DNA of 64,000 nt from Demequina sp. NBRC 110055. Its GTDB lineage: Bacteria > Actinomycetota > Actinomycetes > Actinomycetales > Demequinaceae. The notes beneath the pieces are model-generated. The model did no database searches. It saw nothing but the letters and a program-made list of their open reading frames with translations, and was not told the origin of the DNA. Position 1 is the first letter of the stretch, and every line of letters begins with the position of its first letter. Location of the stretch: positions 1,178,001 through 1,242,000 of the forward strand of contig NZ_BBRL01000004.1 in assembly GCF_002090135.1 (NCBI RefSeq), written 5' to 3'. A program made the translations under genes and the position numbers. Positions 16,763 through 30,665 of the stretch are shown here, in pieces.

Positions 16763-19111
16763 ATGCGAAAGACCATGCTGGCGGCGACCACAGTTGCGCT
16801 TCTGGGAGGGAGCATGTTCGCCGTCCCCGCGGCCCACGCCGCGCCTAGCGCCAACGGCGCCCCACCGGAGGATCCGGTCGCGAGCGAAGCCGTTCAGAGC
16901 GACAACATGCCGAACCCCCTCGACGAGAAGCGCTCGGCGCTGCGCGAGAGCGCGGTGGCCCAGGTCCTCACCGGTGACCTAGAGACCGAGCAGCGCGGTG
17001 CAAGCACTGTCGCGAAGGTCGGCGAGGAAGCCGTTGCGGCGACGAATCCCAACGCCCGCGGTGCCAAGGGCGGCACGAAGACGAAGGACCAGTACGTCGA
17101 GCTGTCCCGCGAGGCGACCGACCGGATCTTCGTGATTCTCGCCGAGTTCGGCGACGAGCAGCTCGACGGCATCGAGCCTGCCGAGGATGCGCAGCGCACC
17201 GAGGGCCCGCTCCACAACGAGATCCCGGCCCCCGACCGCAAGGTCGACAACTCCACCGTGTGGCAGGCCGACTACGACCAGGGCCACTACCAGGACCTGT
17301 ACTTCGGCGACGACGAGTCGCTGCGGGAGTACTACGAGACGCAGTCTTCGGGCCGCTACAGCGTGGACGGCACCGTGACGGACTGGGTCAAGGTCGACTA
17401 CTCGCAGGCCCGCTACGGCACCGACGCCTGTGGCTCGAACGTCTGCAGCACGGTCTGGGACCTGGTGAAGGACGCCGCCAACGTTTGGTACGAGGACCAG
17501 CTTGCCCAGGGCCGCTCCGAGGAGGAGGTGAACGCGGACCTGCAGTCGTTCGACGTGTGGGACCGCTACGACTTCGACGGCGACGGCGACTTCAATGAGC
17601 CGGACGGTTACATCGACCACTTCCAGATCGTCCACGCGGGTGGAGACCAGGCCGATGGCGACCCCATCTACGGCTCGGACGCCATCTGGTCCCACCGCTG
17701 GTACGCCTTCGCCAACACCATCGGCCTGGCGGGCCCGTCGAGCAACCCCCTGGGTGGCACCGAGATCGGCACGTCCGGCGTGTGGATCGGCGACTACACC
17801 ATCCAGCCTGAAAACGGCGGGCGCAGCGTGTTCTACCACGAGTACGGCCACGACCTGGGGCTCCCGGACGACTACAACGTGCTGTCCGGCGGTGACAACA
17901 ACAACGAGCACTGGACGCTGATGGCGCAGAGTCGGCTCAACGCTAAGAGGGACGGCGGGCTCGGCGAGCGCGGCGGCGACCTGGGCGCGTGGAACAAGCT
18001 CCAGTTGGGCTGGCTCGACTACGAGTACGTGACCGCGGGAACTAAGAAGAAGGTCGATCTTGGCCCCGCCGAGTACAACTCGAAGAAGCCCCAGTCCCTC
18101 ATCGTGGGCCTGCCGCCCAAGACGGTCACGGTCGACCTGGGCGCGCCGGCCAGCGGTGAAGGCCAGTGGTACTCCGGAACGGGCGACGACCTCTCCAGCA
18201 CCCTTACCCGCGACCTCACCGTCCCTGCCGAGGGTGCAGAACTCACATTCCAGGCCCGCTACGACATCGAGACCGGCTACGACTACTTCTACGTCGAGGT
18301 CGACTCGGGTTCGGGCTACGTGCCGATCGAGGGAAGCCTCACCACAACGGAGGACATCTTCGCGACGGACGGCACCCAGGCCGACTGGATGGACGCCAGC
18401 TATGACCTCACCGCCTTCGCCGGACAGGACGTGAGCCTCCGCCTGCGCTACATGACCGACGGTGGAGTCGCGGGTAACGACCCCGACGTGGTCGACGGCA
18501 TCTTCCTCGACGACATCGCGGTGGAGGGCGTCTTCTCGGACGATGCCGAGTCAGCAGACAACGGTTGGGTCGCCGACGGCTTCGCGATCGTGGGGGAGGA
18601 GTCCACCGAGGACTACCCGCACTTCTATATCGCGGCGAACCGTAGTTACACCTCGTACGACAAGTACCTCGAGACCGGGCCGTACTTCTTCGGCTATGGC
18701 GAGTCCAAGCCCGACCTGGTGGACCACTACGCCTACCAGGAGGGTCTGCTGATCTCGTACTGGGACACCTCGTACTCGGACAACGACACCTTCGCCCACC
18801 CGGGCAGTGGTCGCAACCTCTACATCGATGCGCACCCCACTCCGCTCAAGGACGTCAACGGCGACCTGTGGCGGGCTCGCGTGCAGGTCTATGACGCCCC
18901 GTTCGGGCTGACTCGCACGGACGGCATGACCCTCCATGTCGATGGCGTGAGGAGCAAGATCAAGGGCCAGGCCGGCAACCGGGTGTTCGATGACACCGAC
19001 CAGTACTGGTTCGAGGAGCTGCCCAACCACGGCGTGAAGCTCCCCGCGACAGGTACCCAGATCAAGGTGCTCAAGCAGAAGGGCACCTCGATGACGGTGG
19101 CGGTCTCCTAG
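16763..19111 (+). CDS. Secreted M6-family metalloprotease (immune inhibitor A type)
   Basis: A 782-residue exported protease. The signal peptide MRKTMLAATTVALLGGSMFA ends near AHA, and a propeptide of roughly 100-150 residues follows. The zinc motif HEYGHDLGLPDDYN near residue 359 is the M6 signature. A jelly-roll/MAM-like region (about 460-600, two copies of a VDSGSGYVP-type pattern) and a C-terminal domain follow, as in Bacillus InhA. It should act outside the cell on proteins. ATG 16763 follows GGAGGAAT. The gene stands alone, with a strong hairpin after it. Confidence 0.92.
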   Translation: MRKTMLAATTVALLGGSMFAVPAAHAAPSANGAPPEDPVASEAVQSDNMPNPLDEKRSALRESAVAQVLTGDLETEQRGASTVAKVGEEAVAATNPNARGAKGGTKTKDQYVELSREATDRIFVILAEFGDEQLDGIEPAEDAQRTEGPLHNEIPAPDRKVDNSTVWQADYDQGHYQDLYFGDDESLREYYETQSSGRYSVDGTVTDWVKVDYSQARYGTDACGSNVCSTVWDLVKDAANVWYEDQLAQGRSEEEVNADLQSFDVWDRYDFDGDGDFNEPDGYIDHFQIVHAGGDQADGDPIYGSDAIWSHRWYAFANTIGLAGPSSNPLGGTEIGTSGVWIGDYTIQPENGGRSVFYHEYGHDLGLPDDYNVLSGGDNNNEHWTLMAQSRLNAKRDGGLGERGGDLGAWNKLQLGWLDYEYVTAGTKKKVDLGPAEYNSKKPQSLIVGLPPKTVTVDLGAPASGEGQWYSGTGDDLSSTLTRDLTVPAEGAELTFQARYDIETGYDYFYVEVDSGSGYVPIEGSLTTTEDIFATDGTQADWMDASYDLTAFAGQDVSLRLRYMTDGGVAGNDPDVVDGIFLDDIAVEGVFSDDAESADNGWVADGFAIVGEESTEDYPHFYIAANRSYTSYDKYLETGPYFFGYGESKPDLVDHYAYQEGLLISYWDTSYSDNDTFAHPGSGRNLYIDAHPTPLKDVNGDLWRARVQVYDAPFGLTRTDGMTLHVDGVRSKIKGQAGNRVFDDTDQYWFEELPNHGVKLPATGTQIKVLKQKGTSMTVAVS

Positions 19112-19124
19112 CGACCCCTTCCTA

Positions 19125-19174
19125 CGAGCCGCGGGGCGCCCGGATTGCTTGATTTTCGGGCACCCCGTGGCTCG
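19125..19174 (+). terminator. Hairpin after the M6 protease gene
   Basis: CGAGCCGCGGGGCGCCCG and CGGGCACCCCGTGGCTCG pair with two mismatches around a 14-base loop containing TTGATTTT. Confidence 0.7.
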
Positions 19175-19193
19175 GTTCGCGCGCGCGGGGGGC

Positions 19194-19207
19194 GGCCGAT
19201 GCCGTGG
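19194..19207. repeat. Copy of the GGCCGATGCCGTGG 14-mer (intergenic)
   Basis: An exact copy lies in the 235-bp gap upstream of rpmE; it has no pairing partner nearby. Confidence 0.7.
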
Positions 19208-19346
19208 CCAGCCTGGTCGCCCGACGTGCCCGACGTCACACGCGGCTCGCCACCCCTTGACGACCGTGGCACAATAGAACGCTGGCCGTCCGGTTCACCG
19301 ACCGCGAAGTACGCGCAAGGACCCGGAGGCACTCTTAAGGGAGATC

Positions 19347-19556
19347 ATGAAGAAGGACATCCACCCCGAGTACGTGGCCACCACTGTCACGTGCACCTGC
19401 GGCAACACCTTTGAGACCAACTCGACCGTCAAGAGCGGCGAGATCTCGGTTGAGGTCTGCTCGGCTTGCCACCCGTTCTACACCGGCAAGCAGAAGATCA
19501 TGGACACCGGTGGCCGCGTCGCGCGCTTCCAGAAGCGCTACGGCAACCAGAAGTAA
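19347..19556 (+). CDS. rpmE: 50S ribosomal protein L31
   Basis: 69 residues starting [19 protein letters not shown]. The Cys pairs CTCG (C16, C18) and CSAC (C37, C40) are present. This is therefore the zinc-binding C+ form of L31, which is typically replaced by a Cys-free paralogue under zinc limitation. ATG 19347 is preceded by AAGGGAGAT. It lies upstream of prfA and prmC, as in many actinobacteria. Confidence 0.97.
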   Translation: MKKDIHPEYVATTVTCTCGNTFETNSTVKSGEISVEVCSACHPFYTGKQKIMDTGGRVARFQKRYGNQK

Positions 19557-19580
19557 CCCGAAGCCTTACCCGACGACGAC

Positions 19581-20666
19581 GTGGCCGAAGCCTTCGCAGC
19601 AGTCCAGCCTCTGCTGGACGAGTACACCGATATCGAGCGTCAGCTCGCCGACCCCTCCATCCACGCGGATGCCGGGAAGTCGCGCACGCTGGGCCGTCGG
19701 TTCGCGGAGCTCGGCCGCGTCGTCGCCGCGCATCGGGCCTGGGAGACCGCCCAGGACGACCTTGAGGCAGCACGGGAGATGGCCGGTGCCGACCCCGAGT
19801 TCGCCGCCGAGGTCCCGGCGCTGGAGCAGGCGGCCGAGCAGGCCACCGAGACCCTGCGCCGCATTCTTATCCCTCGCGACCCCGACGACGCCCGCGACGT
19901 GATCCTCGAGATCAAGTCCGGCGAGGGTGGCGAGGAGTCTGCGCTGTTCGCGGGCGACCTGCTCAAGATGTACCTCAAGTACGCGGAGTCGAAGGGCTGG
20001 AAGGCCGAGATCCTCGAGGCCACCGAGACCGACATGGGCGGCTACAAGGACCTCTCGGTCGCCGTGAAGGCCAAAGGCTCCGTCGAGCCCGAGGACGGCG
20101 TGTGGGCCCACCTCAAGTACGAGGGCGGTGTGCACCGCGTGCAGCGTGTGCCCGCGACCGAGTCGCAGGGCCGCATCCACACCTCCGCCGCCGGTGTGCT
20201 CGTGTACCCCGAGGCGGAAGAGGTTGAGGACGTCGAGCTCGACATGAACGACGTGCGCGTCGACGTCTACCGCTCCTCGGGACCGGGCGGCCAGTCGGTG
20301 AACACCACCGACTCCGCCGTGCGCCTCACGCACCTGCCCACGGGCATCGTGGTCAGCTGCCAGAACGAGAAGAGCCAGCTTCAGAACAAGGAGTCGGCCA
20401 TGCGCATCCTGCGTGCCCGCCTGCTCGCCGCCCAGAAGGAAGCGGCGGAGGCCGAGGCCCAGGACATGCGCAAGTCGCAGGTGCGCACCGTCGACCGTTC
20501 GGAGCGTATTCGCACCTACAATTTCCCCGAAAACCGCATCGCCGACCATCGCACCGGGTACAAGGCGTACAACCTTGACCACGTCCTGGCAGGAGACCTG
20601 CAGCCCGTGATCCAGTCAGCCATCGATGCCGACGAGGCCGCTCGCCTCGCCGCTCACGAGGCGTAA
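19581..20666 (+). CDS. prfA: Peptide chain release factor 1
   Basis: A 361-residue release factor. The peptidyl-tRNA hydrolysis motif GGQ lies in [17 protein letters not shown] (about 233-249). The stop-codon reading tripeptide is PAT (VPATESQGR), the RF1 form that reads UAA and UAG. GTG 19581 is the only possible start, because the rpmE stop lies in frame eight codons upstream. No clear Shine-Dalgarno is present, so translation probably depends on coupling to rpmE. PrmC, encoded directly downstream, methylates the GGQ glutamine. Confidence 0.96.
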   Translation: MAEAFAAVQPLLDEYTDIERQLADPSIHADAGKSRTLGRRFAELGRVVAAHRAWETAQDDLEAAREMAGADPEFAAEVPALEQAAEQATETLRRILIPRDPDDARDVILEIKSGEGGEESALFAGDLLKMYLKYAESKGWKAEILEATETDMGGYKDLSVAVKAKGSVEPEDGVWAHLKYEGGVHRVQRVPATESQGRIHTSAAGVLVYPEAEEVEDVELDMNDVRVDVYRSSGPGGQSVNTTDSAVRLTHLPTGIVVSCQNEKSQLQNKESAMRILRARLLAAQKEAAEAEAQDMRKSQVRTVDRSERIRTYNFPENRIADHRTGYKAYNLDHVLAGDLQPVIQSAIDADEAARLAAHEA

Positions 20667-21563
20667 TTGCCTACCGTCGGAGCACGACTCAAGGAGATCA
20701 CGCGCCGTTTGGCCGATGCGGGGGTTCCCTCGCCTGAGGCCGATGCCGTGGTCCTCATGGCGCACACCTTCAAGTGGGAGCCGGGAGAGGTCCGTACCGC
20801 CGCCGCGCGTGACGACCACTGGCCCCTCGACCCGCTTGATCACGACCTCCTCGAGGCCCGCGTGGCCCGTCGTGTCGGCCGTGAGCCGCTGCAACACATC
20901 ACGGGCAAGGCGTACTTCCGCAATCTGGACCTCCAGGTCGGGGCGGGCGTCTTCGTGCCGCGTCCCGAGACCGAGGTGGTCGCCCAGGCCGCCATCGACG
21001 CGGCCCGCGCGGCAACCCCTGGCAAGGACGGCAAGGTCCGCGTCACCGACCTATGCGCCGGGTCGGGCGCCATCGGCCTGTCGATCGCGGATGAGGTCCC
21101 GAACGCCGAGGTGTCGATGGTCGAGGCCTCCGAGGGCGCCCTCGTCTACCTGCGCATCAACGCGCGCGGCATGCGCGCCGAGGTGCGCGAGCGCACGCGA
21201 ACGCTGCTGGGCGACGCGAAGCGTTGCCTGCACCTGTTCGAGGGCTGCGCGGACGTCATCGTCAGCAACCCGCCGTACATCCCGCCGGACGGCGTGCCTC
21301 GCGACGTCGAGGTGCGCGAGTACGACCCGCCGGAGGCGCTGTACGGCATGGGCGAGGACGGCCTTGATCTGCCCCGCGCGATCATCGACGAGGCCGCGCG
21401 CCTGCTGCGCGTGGGCGGCACGCTCATCATGGAGCACGCCGAGAACCAGGGAGCGGCGCTCAGGGAACACTGCGAGCGCTCCGAGTTCTGGGATGGAGCC
21501 CGTACCGAGCAGGACCTGACGGGACGCGACCGCATGCTCATCGTGACTCGCGTGGGTGTCTGA
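20667..21563 (+). CDS. prmC: Release factor glutamine methyltransferase
   Basis: A 298-residue SAM-dependent methyltransferase. The SAM motif VTDLCAGSGAIGLSIA and the catalytic NPPY in DVIVSNPPYIPPDGVP are intact. It methylates the Gln of the GGQ motif in RF1 and RF2. The TTG start directly abuts the prfA stop with no gap, and TTG is used rarely here. The gene also overlaps the next start by eight bases, so prfA, prmC and tsaC are tightly coupled. Confidence 0.95.
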   Translation: MPTVGARLKEITRRLADAGVPSPEADAVVLMAHTFKWEPGEVRTAAARDDHWPLDPLDHDLLEARVARRVGREPLQHITGKAYFRNLDLQVGAGVFVPRPETEVVAQAAIDAARAATPGKDGKVRVTDLCAGSGAIGLSIADEVPNAEVSMVEASEGALVYLRINARGMRAEVRERTRTLLGDAKRCLHLFEGCADVIVSNPPYIPPDGVPRDVEVREYDPPEALYGMGEDGLDLPRAIIDEAARLLRVGGTLIMEHAENQGAALREHCERSEFWDGARTEQDLTGRDRMLIVTRVGV

Positions 21564-22257
21564 GACACTACCTCTCGTGATCTACCCGTGCTCTGACCCT
21601 GCCACCTGGGGTCCCAGCCTCGACGCCGCCGTCGACGCGGTCAGCCGGGGCGCCGTCATCGTGCTGCCCACTGACACCGTCTACGGCGTCGGCGCCGACG
21701 CCTTCAATCCGCAGGCCGTCGCTGCTGTCCTGGCCGCAAAGGGCCGCGGACGCCAGATGCCGCCGCCCGTCCTGATCCCGGACGCTCGCACCGTCGACGG
21801 ACTGGGCTACGACGTGCCGGATGCCGCCCGTGCCCTCATGGAGGCCTGTTGGCCCGGCGCCCTCACGGTCATCGTGCAAGCCCAGCCGTCGCTGGCCTGG
21901 GACCTCGGCGACACCCACGGAACCGTGGCGCTGCGGATGCCGGATCACCCGGCTGCCCTCGCGCTGCTGAAGCGCACCGGCCCGCTCGCGGTGACCAGTG
22001 CCAACAAGACCGGACAGCCTGCGGCGACCACGGCATCGGACGCGCTCGAGCAATTGGGCGACGCGGTCGCCGTCTACCTCGACGGCGGCGACGCCCCGCT
22101 GGGCACAGCGTCGACCATCGTCGACGCGACCGACCCCGCGGGTCTGAAGGTCGTGCGCGACGGCGGCATCAGCCGCGATCGGCTCGTCGAGATCGCGGGC
22201 GCCGCGGCGTTCGCGCCCGAGCCCGCGGCGGCCGATGCCCCGGAGGCCGACGGGTGA
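21556..22257 (+). CDS. L-threonylcarbamoyladenylate synthase (TsaC/Sua5/YrdC family)
   Basis: A 233-residue enzyme making threonylcarbamoyl-AMP for the t6A37 modification of ANN-decoding tRNAs. The family core VLPTDTVYGVGADAFNP and KGRGRQMPPPVLI (the KxR ligand region) are near residues 35-75, followed by LAVTSANKTGQPA. A C-terminal tail rich in Ala and Glu replaces the Sua5 domain, so this is the short TsaC-like form. The GTG start overlaps prmC, and the stop overlaps the next gene as GTGA. Confidence 0.93.
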   Translation: MSETLPLVIYPCSDPATWGPSLDAAVDAVSRGAVIVLPTDTVYGVGADAFNPQAVAAVLAAKGRGRQMPPPVLIPDARTVDGLGYDVPDAARALMEACWPGALTVIVQAQPSLAWDLGDTHGTVALRMPDHPAALALLKRTGPLAVTSANKTGQPAATTASDALEQLGDAVAVYLDGGDAPLGTASTIVDATDPAGLKVVRDGGISRDRLVEIAGAAAFAPEPAAADAPEADG

Positions 22258-23516
22258 AGGTTTACCTCACGCTCTTGGTGATCGCGGCGCTCGTTGCGTA
22301 CGCCACGACACCGGCGATGAGGCACCTCGCGTTCCGTGTGGGGGCCGTGACGGCCGTGCGAGACCGTGACGTCCACAAGCTGCCCACCGCGCGACTGGGG
22401 GGTGTGGCGATCTTCCTCGGGCTCGCTGGAGGTATCGCGGTCTCGAGCAATATCCCGTTCCTCACACCCGTCTTCGAAACCTCGTCGGCCGCGTGGAGCG
22501 TGCTCGCGGGAGCGGGGCTCGTGTGTCTGCTTGGCCTCGCCGACGACATCTGGGACCTCGACTGGATGGCCAAGCTCGCGGGCCAGGTGCTCGCCGCGCT
22601 GATCATGGCGTGGGGCGGAGTTCAGCTGGTCTCGGTGCCCATCTTCGGCCTCACCATCGGCAGCTCGTACCTGTCGCTCGCCGCGACCGTGATCGTGGTG
22701 GTCGTGGCGATGAACGCCGTGAACTTTGTCGATGGCCTCGACGGTCTCGCGGCAGGGGTCATCGCGATCGGCGGCGCGGCCTTCCTCACGTACACCTACG
22801 TGCTCGCCCGCTCGGCGTCACCGGGCGACTATTCGTCGCTCGCCTCGCTCGTGCTGGCGGTGCTGGTCGGCGCATGCCTCGGCTTTCTGCCCCACAACCT
22901 GCACCCCGCCCGGATCTTCATGGGCGACTCGGGCTCGATGGTGCTGGGACTCGTCATCGCCGGCGCCGCGATCATCGTCACCGGCCAGATCGACCCCGAG
23001 GTGGTCTCGCAGCGCGAGCGCATTCCCGCCTTTATCCCCATCGTGTTGCCCCTCATGGTCGTGGCCGTACCGCTGATCGACATGACCGCTGCCGTGATCA
23101 GGCGCACGCTCAAGGGGCACAGTCCCTTCATGCCCGACGCCCACCACCTCCACCACGTGCTGCTGCGCGCGGGCCACTCTCACCGGTGGGCGGTCTCCGT
23201 CCTGTACCTGTGGACGTTCGTGCTGTCGTTCGGCACCGTCTCGCTCGTGTTCTTGCCTCTGGGAGTGGCGCTCGTCCTCGCGGGCGTGGCGCTTGCGATC
23301 GTGGGCCTCGTCACCTTCTCCCCGCCGCTCAGGCGGCGCCTGTCGCGAGGCTGGCGCGCCGCCGGCAGGGGAGTGAAGCCTTTGCAGCGGCTGACGCCGG
23401 AGGGGCGACGGGCCGATGCAGACGACGAGCCCGCCTCGCCCGAGCGCGAGGTCAGTGATCGTGATGACCCGGCCACGGCATCGGCCATCCGCACCCCGTC
23501 CCCCGAGGAGAAGTAG
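22254..23516 (+). CDS. Undecaprenyl-phosphate GlcNAc-1-phosphate transferase (WecA/TagO family)
   Basis: A 420-residue polytopic membrane enzyme of the MraY/WecA superfamily, with about ten helices. Catalytic landmarks are GLADDIWD (Asp-Asp), NFVDGLDGLAAG, FMGDSGSMVLG and the HHLHH motif near 300. It should attach a sugar-1-phosphate to the C55 lipid carrier to begin a cell-wall polymer. Its place between tsaC and the atp operon is typical of actinobacteria. A charged, disordered tail of about 70 residues follows and contains a 14-mer repeat copy (23473-23486). The GTG start overlaps the preceding stop. Confidence 0.92.
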   Translation: MKVYLTLLVIAALVAYATTPAMRHLAFRVGAVTAVRDRDVHKLPTARLGGVAIFLGLAGGIAVSSNIPFLTPVFETSSAAWSVLAGAGLVCLLGLADDIWDLDWMAKLAGQVLAALIMAWGGVQLVSVPIFGLTIGSSYLSLAATVIVVVVAMNAVNFVDGLDGLAAGVIAIGGAAFLTYTYVLARSASPGDYSSLASLVLAVLVGACLGFLPHNLHPARIFMGDSGSMVLGLVIAGAAIIVTGQIDPEVVSQRERIPAFIPIVLPLMVVAVPLIDMTAAVIRRTLKGHSPFMPDAHHLHHVLLRAGHSHRWAVSVLYLWTFVLSFGTVSLVFLPLGVALVLAGVALAIVGLVTFSPPLRRRLSRGWRAAGRGVKPLQRLTPEGRRADADDEPASPEREVSDRDDPATASAIRTPSPEEK

Positions 23517-23926
23517 TGAACGAGGAATCGCGCACCTACCGTCGCGCGCTGCGCGTCACCGTCATCGTCATCGTCGCGCTCGCCGTCATCGCCGTGCCCG
23601 TCGGGCTGCTGGTCGCGGGCACCGCCGGGCTCATCGCCGCGGAGACCGGCGTGCTCGTCGCGGCCCTCGCGGGCCTCACGACGCAGGTCGCGATGGTGAT
23701 CGCGCATGACAAGCCCGCGCACGTCATGGCGGGTTACGTGGGTGGCTCGTGGCTGGCCAAGATGCTCATCATTGTCATCGCGCTTGTCGTGCTTGCGGGT
23801 ATCGACGGCTTTCATCGGGAGCTGTTCGCCGCCTTCGCCGTCACCGGCGTCATCGCGACGCTTGTGGTTGACTTCTCGGTAATCCGTTCCGCACGCATCC
23901 CGTACGTCGACGGAGGGTCGAAGTAG
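23516..23926 (+). CDS. Small membrane protein in the AtpI position
   Basis: A 136-residue protein with four hydrophobic segments and a basic N-terminus (MNEESRTYRRALR). Its location immediately before atpB matches AtpI/UncI proteins, which assist c-ring assembly. The sequence is divergent, so the assignment rests mainly on position and topology. The GTG start shares its G with the preceding TAG stop. Confidence 0.7.
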   Translation: MNEESRTYRRALRVTVIVIVALAVIAVPVGLLVAGTAGLIAAETGVLVAALAGLTTQVAMVIAHDKPAHVMAGYVGGSWLAKMLIIVIALVVLAGIDGFHRELFAAFAVTGVIATLVVDFSVIRSARIPYVDGGSK

Positions 23927-23940
23927 GACGTTTCATGCGT

Positions 23941-23946
23941 TAGGAT
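23941..23946 (+). promoter_or_regulatory. Possible -10 box upstream of atpB
   Basis: TAGGAT lies 75 bases before atpB in the only sizeable gap upstream of the ATP synthase genes. No good -35 is seen, so this is a weak call. Confidence 0.3.
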
Positions 23947-24020
23947 TCCTACGCATCACGGTCCCCGGCGTGCTCGGCAGCCCCGCCCGCGCGTGCTCCA
24001 CAACACCAGGAGAAATTTCT

Positions 24021-25764
<1,744 letters not shown>

Positions 25765-25769
25765 GCCCG

Positions 25770-26582
25770 ATGCGTGGAACCAGTCAGGCCTCGCACGACG
25801 CGGTGATCCGGGAGTTTGACCCGATCGTCACCGCGGCGGGTGAGGATGGGCTCACGATTGCTGAGCACCTGTTCGTCGTGGTCGACGCGCTCGACTCGTC
25901 GGGCTCGCTGCGCCGTGCGCTCACCGACCCTGCCCGCCCCGGCAAGGACAAGGCCTCGCTGGTGAAGCAGCTGTTCGGGTCTCTCGAGCCCCGTGCGGTC
26001 GACATCGTGGCGGCCTTCGCCGAGTCCCGCTGGTCCGGCGAGGCCGACCTCGCCGAGTCCATCGAGGACGCCGGCGAGATGGCGCTGTTCGCCTACTCCG
26101 AGTCCCAGGGCACGCTGTCCTCGGTCGAGGAGGAGCTGTTCCGGGTCGAGCGACTGCTGGTCGCGAACCGCGAACTGCTCATCGCGGGCTCGAACCGCTC
26201 GGCGACCAAGGAGCAGCGACTGCAGCTGCTCGAGGACACGCTGGGCGGCAAGCTGCTACCGACGACGCACGCGCTGCTCGCGCGTGCGGTCGGCGTGCCG
26301 CGCGGACGGCGCCTGATCCCCGCGATCAACGCGCTGCTCGAGCAGGCGGCCGAGCGCCGTGGACGCGTCGTCGCGTCCGTGACGGCCTCGGTCGAGCTGT
26401 CCGCCGCGCAGCGTGAGCGGCTGGCGGGCATCCTCGCCAAGGCGTACGGTCGCGAGATCAAGATCAACGTCGCCGTGGACCCCGAGGTCCTGGGCGGCAT
26501 CCGAGTTCAGGTCGGGTCAGAGGTGGTCGACGGCACCATCCTCAGCAAGCTCGACGACGCACGACGACGACTCGTCGGCTAG
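25770..26582 (+). CDS. atpH: ATP synthase F1 subunit delta
   Basis: A 270-residue stator subunit. It is longer than the ~177 residues of the E. coli protein because of the N-terminal extension usual in actinobacteria. The C-terminal OSCP motif [20 protein letters not shown] is intact. It links subunit b to the top of the alpha3beta3 head. Confidence 0.95.
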   Translation: MRGTSQASHDAVIREFDPIVTAAGEDGLTIAEHLFVVVDALDSSGSLRRALTDPARPGKDKASLVKQLFGSLEPRAVDIVAAFAESRWSGEADLAESIEDAGEMALFAYSESQGTLSSVEEELFRVERLLVANRELLIAGSNRSATKEQRLQLLEDTLGGKLLPTTHALLARAVGVPRGRRLIPAINALLEQAAERRGRVVASVTASVELSAAQRERLAGILAKAYGREIKINVAVDPEVLGGIRVQVGSEVVDGTILSKLDDARRRLVG

Positions 26583-26628
26583 CACAGACGACCACCGCCT
26601 ATCCGGCGGTAGTGACAGGAGAAAAGAC

Positions 26629-28263
26629 ATGGCTGAGTTGACGATCAGTCCGGAGGAGATCCGGAGTGCGCTCGACAGCTACGTGAAGTCGTACGAGCCG
26701 TCCGGCGTCGTGCGCGAAGAGGTGGGCCGCGTCACGCTGGCCGCCGACGGCATCGCGAACGTCGAGGGCCTTCCCGGCTGCATGGCGAACGAGCTGCTGC
26801 GCTTCGAAGACGGCACCCTGGGCCTCGCCCTGAACCTCGACGTGCGCGAGATCGGTGTCGTGGTGCTCGGTGAGTTCACCGGCATCGAAGAGGGCCAGGA
26901 GGTCCACCGCACCGGAGAGGTCCTCTCCGTCGCCGTGGGTGACGGCTACCTCGGTCGCGTGGTTGACCCGCTGGGTAACCCCATCGACGGCCTGGGTGAG
27001 ATCGAGACCGTGGGCCGTCGTGCCCTCGAGCTCCAGGCGCCCGGCGTCATGGACCGCAAGTCGGTCCACGAGCCGCTGCAGACCGGCCTCAAGTCCATCG
27101 ACGCGATGATCCCGATCGGTCGCGGCCAGCGCCAGCTGATCATCGGTGACCGCCAGACCGGTAAGACCGCGATCGCGATCGACACGATCATCAACCAGAA
27201 GGCCAACTGGGACTCGGGCGACCCGACCAAGCAGGTGCGTTGCATCTACGTGGCCATCGGTCAGAAGGGCTCGACCATCGCCTCCGTGCGTGGCGCCCTC
27301 GAGGAGGCCGGCGCGCTCGAGTACACGACGATCGTCGCCGCCCCCGCCTCGGACCCCGCGGGCTTCAAGTACCTCGCCCCGTACACCGGCTCGGCCATCG
27401 GCCAGCACTGGATGTACGACGGCAAGCACGTCCTCATCGTCTTCGATGACCTGTCCAAGCAGGCCGAGGCGTACCGTGCCGTGTCGCTGCTGCTGCGCCG
27501 CCCGCCGGGCCGCGAGGCTTACCCCGGCGACGTGTTCTACCTGCACTCCCGCCTGCTCGAGCGTTGCGCGAAGCTGTCGGACGACATGGGCGCTGGCTCG
27601 ATGACGGGTCTGCCTGTCATCGAGACGAAGGCCAACGACGTCTCGGCGTACATTCCGACCAACGTCATCTCCATCACGGACGGCCAGATCTTCCTGCAGT
27701 CCGACCTGTTCAACGCCAACCAGCGCCCCGCAATCGACGTCGGTATCTCCGTGTCCCGCGTGGGTGGTTCGGCGCAGGTCAAGGCGATGAAGAAGGTCTC
27801 GGGAACGCTCAAGATCGATCTCGCCCAGTACCGCTCGCTCGAGGCCTTCGCGATGTTTGCATCCGACCTCGACGCGGCGTCGCGCCAGCAGCTGACGCGT
27901 GGTGCTCGCCTCATGGAGCTGCTCAAGCAGGCCCAGTACACCCCGTACCCGGTGGAGGAGCAGGTCGTCTCGATCTGGGCAGGCACCAAGGGCAAGCTCG
28001 ACAAGATCCCTGTGGCCGACGTGCTGCGCTTCGAGCGCGAGATGATCGACCACCTGCGTCGCGGCACCTCGGTGCTGTCGGACATCGCCTCGACGGGTCA
28101 GCTGTCGGACGACAACGAGCAGACGCTGCACACCGAGGTCGACTCGTTCGTCTCGACGTTCCTCGAGTCCGAGGGCACTGAGCTCACCACCTCCGCCTCG
28201 ATCGAGGGCGGCGGCGAGGCTCAGGTCGAGCAGGAGCAGATCGTCGCAAAGAAGAAGAAGTAG
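26629..28263 (+). CDS. atpA: ATP synthase F1 subunit alpha
   Basis: A 544-residue non-catalytic nucleotide-binding subunit. The P-loop [13 protein letters not shown] is near residue 174 and the family motif [19 protein letters not shown] near 366. The C-terminal ~35 residues are acidic and end in a Lys run (KKKK), as in other actinobacterial alpha subunits. ATG 26629 follows AGGAGAAAAG. A small hairpin (ACCGCC/GGCGGT) lies in the 46-bp gap after atpH. Confidence 0.97.
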   Translation: MAELTISPEEIRSALDSYVKSYEPSGVVREEVGRVTLAADGIANVEGLPGCMANELLRFEDGTLGLALNLDVREIGVVVLGEFTGIEEGQEVHRTGEVLSVAVGDGYLGRVVDPLGNPIDGLGEIETVGRRALELQAPGVMDRKSVHEPLQTGLKSIDAMIPIGRGQRQLIIGDRQTGKTAIAIDTIINQKANWDSGDPTKQVRCIYVAIGQKGSTIASVRGALEEAGALEYTTIVAAPASDPAGFKYLAPYTGSAIGQHWMYDGKHVLIVFDDLSKQAEAYRAVSLLLRRPPGREAYPGDVFYLHSRLLERCAKLSDDMGAGSMTGLPVIETKANDVSAYIPTNVISITDGQIFLQSDLFNANQRPAIDVGISVSRVGGSAQVKAMKKVSGTLKIDLAQYRSLEAFAMFASDLDAASRQQLTRGARLMELLKQAQYTPYPVEEQVVSIWAGTKGKLDKIPVADVLRFEREMIDHLRRGTSVLSDIASTGQLSDDNEQTLHTEVDSFVSTFLESEGTELTTSASIEGGGEAQVEQEQIVAKKKK

Positions 28264-28266
28264 CCG

Positions 28267-29160
28267 ATGGGTGGACAGCAGCGCGTCTACCGGCAGCGGA
28301 TCCGGTCGACACAGTCGTTGAAGAAGATCTTCCGTGCGATGGAGCTCATTGCGGCTTCACGCATCGGCAAGGCTCGCGACCGTGTCACCGCCGCCGCCCC
28401 GTACTCGCGCGCCATCACACGGGCCATCAGCGCCGTGGCGACCCACTCGAGCATCGATCACCCGCTCACCACCGAGCGCACGGACACCAACCGCGTGGCC
28501 GTGCTCGTCATTACCGCTGACCGCGGTATGGCGGGCGCGTACTCCGCGAACGTCCTGCGTGAGGGTGAGCGCCTTGCCGAGCGTCTGCGCGGCGAGGGCA
28601 AGGAGATCGTCCCGTTCGCGTTCGGCCGCCGTGGCGTGGGCTACTTCAAGTTCCGCAAGCGCGAACTGGCGGGCGAGTGGCAGGGAGAGTCGGACGCCCC
28701 GACTCTCGCCACCGCCCAGGAGATCGCGCGGGCCCTGTACGGCGCCTTCACGGCGTCGGCCGACGAGGGTGGTGTGAGCGAGCTTCACATCGTCTACACG
28801 CACTTCTCGTCGATGGTGTCGCAGGAGCCGCGCGTCATCCGGCTGCTCCCGATCGAGCTTGTCTCGGGTGTCGCTGAGCCGGGCGAGGACGTCGAGCCCC
28901 TGTACGAGTTCGAGCCCAGCGCCGAGCAGGTACTGGACTCTCTGCTCCCGCGCTACATCGAGTCCCGCATCCACGCGTGCATGCTTCAGGGCGCCGCATC
29001 CGAGCTGGCCAACCGCCAGCGCGCGATGCACACCGCCGTGGAGAACGCGGAGGACATCATTCGCCAGTACACCAGGCTCGCCAACTCGGCGCGCCAGGCC
29101 GAGATCACCCAGGAAATCAGCGAGATCGTCTCGGGCGCCGATGCGCTCGCGGCCTCGTGA
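28267..29160 (+). CDS. atpG: ATP synthase F1 subunit gamma
   Basis: A 297-residue central shaft. The N-terminal helix [20 protein letters not shown] and the C-terminal helix ([20 protein letters not shown]) are well conserved. It lies three bases after atpA. Its length is normal for actinobacteria. Confidence 0.96.
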   Translation: MGGQQRVYRQRIRSTQSLKKIFRAMELIAASRIGKARDRVTAAAPYSRAITRAISAVATHSSIDHPLTTERTDTNRVAVLVITADRGMAGAYSANVLREGERLAERLRGEGKEIVPFAFGRRGVGYFKFRKRELAGEWQGESDAPTLATAQEIARALYGAFTASADEGGVSELHIVYTHFSSMVSQEPRVIRLLPIELVSGVAEPGEDVEPLYEFEPSAEQVLDSLLPRYIESRIHACMLQGAASELANRQRAMHTAVENAEDIIRQYTRLANSARQAEITQEISEIVSGADALAAS

Positions 29161-30663
<1,503 letters not shown>

Positions 30664-30665
30664 TC